DNA of 53,436 bases. It comes from Candidatus Metaruminococcus caecorum. GTDB taxonomy: Bacteria; Bacillota; Clostridia; Oscillospirales; Ruminococcaceae. The notes under the pieces are model-generated. The model was not told where the DNA came from and did not search any database. It worked only from the letters and a program-made list of their open reading frames with translations. This document shows positions 51,478-53,436 of this stretch, piece by piece (position 1 is the stretch's first letter; every line of letters starts with the position of its first letter). The position numbers and the translations under genes were made by a program. The stretch lies in assembly GCA_904420045.1 (NCBI GenBank), contig CAJFTY010000039.1, positions 1 through 53,436 of the forward strand. Reading direction: 5' to 3'.

Positions 51478-51957
51478 ATGACACCACGCCGTCAACAAGC
51501 ACAGGATTTGTTTTTGCAGGGATACAATTGCAGCCAGGCAGTTGCCGGAGCCTTTGCCGACCTCACCGGGCTAAAACAGGATTTCATGCTCCGGCTTTCC
51601 GCCTCTTTTGGCGGGGGATTCGGCCGCCTGCGGGAAATCTGCGGCACCGTATCCGGCATGGGGATCGTGCTGGGGCTTTTGTACTCCACCGGGGAGGACA
51701 CTCCCCAGGAAAAAGCCGCCCACTACGCCCGGGTGCAGGAGGTCGCCAAGGCGTTTGAGGCCCGCAACGGCTCGTTGATCTGCCGGGAGCTTTTGTCCGC
51801 CAAGGTAAAGGTCACCACCGATCCCAATCCCGACCCTCGCACGCCGGAGTACTTTAAAAAACGCCCCTGTGCCAAGCTGGTGGACGACGCCGTCCAAATT
51901 CTGGAGCAATACCTGGAAAGTCACCCCATTCCGGAAAAAACAGCCGCTGTCCTGTAA
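51478..51957 (+). CDS. C_GCAxxG_C_C family (putative redox-active) protein
   Basis: 159 residues from the ATG at 51478, with CAGGAGG nine bases before it; the frame extends 14 codons upstream without a site. Family cysteines are Cys18 (GYNCSQAV), Cys55 (GRLREICGTVSGMGIVLG), Cys102 (SLICRELL) and Cys131 (RPCAKLVDDAV). The spacing and GGGFG...CG.V.G core match the family, which is thought to carry a redox-active or metal centre and is common in anaerobes. It is probably cotranscribed with the cation transporter 12 bases downstream. Confidence 0.9.
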   Translation: MTPRRQQAQDLFLQGYNCSQAVAGAFADLTGLKQDFMLRLSASFGGGFGRLREICGTVSGMGIVLGLLYSTGEDTPQEKAAHYARVQEVAKAFEARNGSLICRELLSAKVKVTTDPNPDPRTPEYFKKRPCAKLVDDAVQILEQYLESHPIPEKTAAVL

Positions 51958-51969
51958 GGAGGCCGTTTC

Positions 51970-53163
51970 ATGACCAAGCTTTTGATCCGGCTGTTTATCA
52001 AAGACAGCGAGAATGTGAAGAGCGAGCGCGTCCGCAGCGCCTACGGCAAGCTGGCCAGCGTCGTAGGAATCCTGTCCAACTTCTTTCTGTTTCTCATCAA
52101 GATGCTGGCAGGGCTCCTGTTTCACAGCGTTTCCATCGCGGCCGACGCCGTCAACAACCTGTCGGACGCCAGTTCCTCGGTGATTACGCTGGCGGGCTTT
52201 AAGCTGGCGGAGCGCCCCGCCGACGAGCAGCACCCCTACGGCCATGCCCGGTACGAGTATATTTCGGGCTTAATTGTATCGTTTATCATATTGCTGCTGG
52301 GGGTTGAGCTTCTCAAAACCTCTTTTGACAAAATCCTGCATCCTCAGCAGGTGATCTTCAGCTGGCTGTCGGTGGCGGTGCTGGCGGTTTCCATCCTGCT
52401 CAAGCTGTGGCAGAGCCTGTTTAACCGCACGGTGGGCAAAAAAATCGGCTCGGTGTCCCTGGAGGCCACCGCCGCAGACAGCCGCAACGATGTAATCACC
52501 ACCTCCGCTGTGCTGCTGGCTGCGCTGATCGCTCATTTTACCGGCTGGAACCTGGACGGCTACATGGGCGTAGCGGTGGCGGGCTTTATCCTGTTCTCCG
52601 GCTTCCAGCTGGTGCGAGAGACTCTAAATCCCCTGCTGGGCGCAGCTCCCGACCAGGAACTGGTGGAGCAGATCCAGCAGAAAATCCTTTCGTATGACGG
52701 GGTGCTGGGACTCCACGACTTGGTGATCCACAACTACGGGCCGGAGCGCTGCTTTGCCTCGGTGCATATCGAGGTCTCCGCCGGGGAGGACATCTTAAAA
52801 AGCCACGATATGATCGACAACATTGAACGGGATTTTTCCACCGATTGTAACATCCACCTGGTGGGGCACTTAGACCCCATCGTCACCGACGACGAACAGC
52901 TCAACCGCCTGCGGGAGCAGACCCGCCTCGCCCTGGGGGAAATCGACCCCTCCTTAACCATGCATGATTTCCGGGTGGTGACCGGCAGCACCCACACCAA
53001 CCTGATTTTTGACATCGTGGTGCCGCCCCGGTATCCCATTAGCGACAACGAGCTCCGCCGGGAGCTGGCTGAAAAGATCAGCCGGTTCGAAGGCGGAACC
53101 TATTACGCGGTGATTACGGTGGACCGCAGCTATGTGTCCACCACCAACAAAGAGGAAAAATAA
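51970..53163 (+). CDS. Cation diffusion facilitator transporter
   Basis: 397 residues, longer than the 290-300 typical of FieF because of an extended C-terminal region. Six membrane helices (about 28-215). Transport-site motifs: SIAADAVNNLSDASSS (helix 2), DEQHPYGHARYEY and EATAADSRNDV (helix 5). The cytoplasmic ferredoxin-like domain follows (DGVLGLHDLVIHNYGPERCFASVHIEVSAGEDILKSHDMIDNIERDF), then a second, repeated ferredoxin-like unit to about 390. CDF proteins export Zn, Fe, Mn or Co in exchange for protons. AAGGAGG precedes the ATG. Metal cannot be assigned. Confidence 0.93.
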   Translation: MTKLLIRLFIKDSENVKSERVRSAYGKLASVVGILSNFFLFLIKMLAGLLFHSVSIAADAVNNLSDASSSVITLAGFKLAERPADEQHPYGHARYEYISGLIVSFIILLLGVELLKTSFDKILHPQQVIFSWLSVAVLAVSILLKLWQSLFNRTVGKKIGSVSLEATAADSRNDVITTSAVLLAALIAHFTGWNLDGYMGVAVAGFILFSGFQLVRETLNPLLGAAPDQELVEQIQQKILSYDGVLGLHDLVIHNYGPERCFASVHIEVSAGEDILKSHDMIDNIERDFSTDCNIHLVGHLDPIVTDDEQLNRLREQTRLALGEIDPSLTMHDFRVVTGSTHTNLIFDIVVPPRYPISDNELRRELAEKISRFEGGTYYAVITVDRSYVSTTNKEEK

Positions 53164-53178
53164 AGCAAGGGGTTTCCC

Positions 53179-53347
53179 GGCAGCTTTCGCCGCCTGCCTG
53201 CTGCGACACCCTTGCCGCGTTCCGCCGCGGCAGCACAGAGCAACCTTTTTGTGGGGTTGCGGCCCCACATAACGGTATTCTTGCGGGGTTCCAGGCGGCT
53301 TTAGCCGCCTGCCCGCTGCGACGCCCTTGTCGCGTTCCGCCGCGACA
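53179..53347. repeat. Two-copy structured intergenic repeat
   Basis: A 54-base unit at 53179-53232 recurs at 53294-53347 with six differences. Each copy has GGC(A/G)GCTTT(C/A)GCCGCC and a second stem TG(C/T)CGCG-TTCCGC-CGCG(G/A)CA; in the second stem the C-to-T change is matched by a G-to-A change, so base pairing is kept. GTGGGG/CCCCAC (53251-53268) lies between copies. Confidence 0.75.
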
Positions 53348-53353
53348 CCACGG

Positions 53354-53420
53354 GTTAGCCTTTTGCTCCGCCAAAAGGCTAACAACAAAAGGCGGCGTAA
53401 GGGAGAAGTTTCTCCCTTAC
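53354..53420. terminator. Two adjacent hairpins at the window end
   Basis: GTTAGCCTTTTG/CAAAAGGCTAAC (53354-53383) and GTAAGGGAGAA/TTCTCCCTTAC (53397-53420). Neither has a clear T run on the plus strand; they may be read-out terminators of the transporter operon or part of the repeat element. Confidence 0.5.
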
Positions 53421-53436
53421 GTATCCTTCTCACAGT

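Overview
The window looks like a chromosome segment from an anaerobic, probably spore-forming, saccharolytic Clostridia (Oscillospirales/Ruminococcaceae-like). Support: strong AGGAGG Shine-Dalgarno sites with frequent TTG/GTG starts, a SpoVT regulator, the Gram-positive rimP-nusA-rnpM-ylxQ-infB-rbfA-nrnA-truB-ribF order, a zinc-ribbon protein beside a cold-shock gene, and several carbohydrate-active enzymes in fairly GC-rich DNA. No species can be named from sequence alone.

Layout. 0.1-5.2 kb (minus): a GH76-type glycosidase, an iron-dependent alcohol dehydrogenase and a MacB-like ABC ATPase/permease pair. 5.5-8.1 kb (plus): a secreted transglutaminase-like protein, a DUF2325 protein behind a DtxR-like operator, a small conserved 'Hsp90-annotated' protein and the 3' remnant of an ABC-2 permease. 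8.2-12.1 kb: an MFS transporter, a GrpB-family protein, a cold-shock/zinc-ribbon pair with a terminator-like hairpin in its leader, and a geranylgeranyl-reductase-family flavoprotein. 12.4-15.6 kb: one 1077-residue protein joining an endonuclease Q module to a UvrD-type helicase, with two sliding-clamp-binding-like motifs.

15.6-36 kb is the accessory region of most interest. A ~12 kb minus-strand operon (27638 to 15626) encodes two ABC half-transporters, a nucleotidyltransferase-family protein, a thymidylate-kinase-like protein, a carrier protein, an acyl-AMP ligase, two BtrH_N-type (papain-fold) acyltransferase candidates, a stand-alone adenylation-carrier protein whose pocket residues read as glycine, and a surface-anchored esterase. 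A divergent AraC-family gene (27874-28785) borders it. Beyond that lie two further minus-strand operons of secreted or anchored proteins: two paralogous C39-like cysteine proteases, two paralogous anchored proteins and one further anchored protein. All three operon promoters carry the same ATCC-ATCGACA-type direct repeats with 21 bp phasing and fixed distances (30 and 51 bp) from a TATAAT with no -35 box. This suggests one AraC-controlled regulon that makes and exports an acyl/glycyl small molecule while displaying a dedicated set of surface proteases. I do not recognise it as a described system.

36-37.2 kb holds an XRE regulator with a large inverted repeat, a gene-poor stretch rich in hairpins and short repeats, and tRNA-Leu(UAG). 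37.2-45.9 kb is the core translation/transcription operon plus spoVT. 46.1-53.2 kb has a GH31 glycosidase, three types of small membrane protein (one a recent tandem duplicate), a C_GCAxxG_C_C protein and a cation-diffusion-facilitator transporter. The window ends in a two-copy structured repeat with compensatory changes in one stem.
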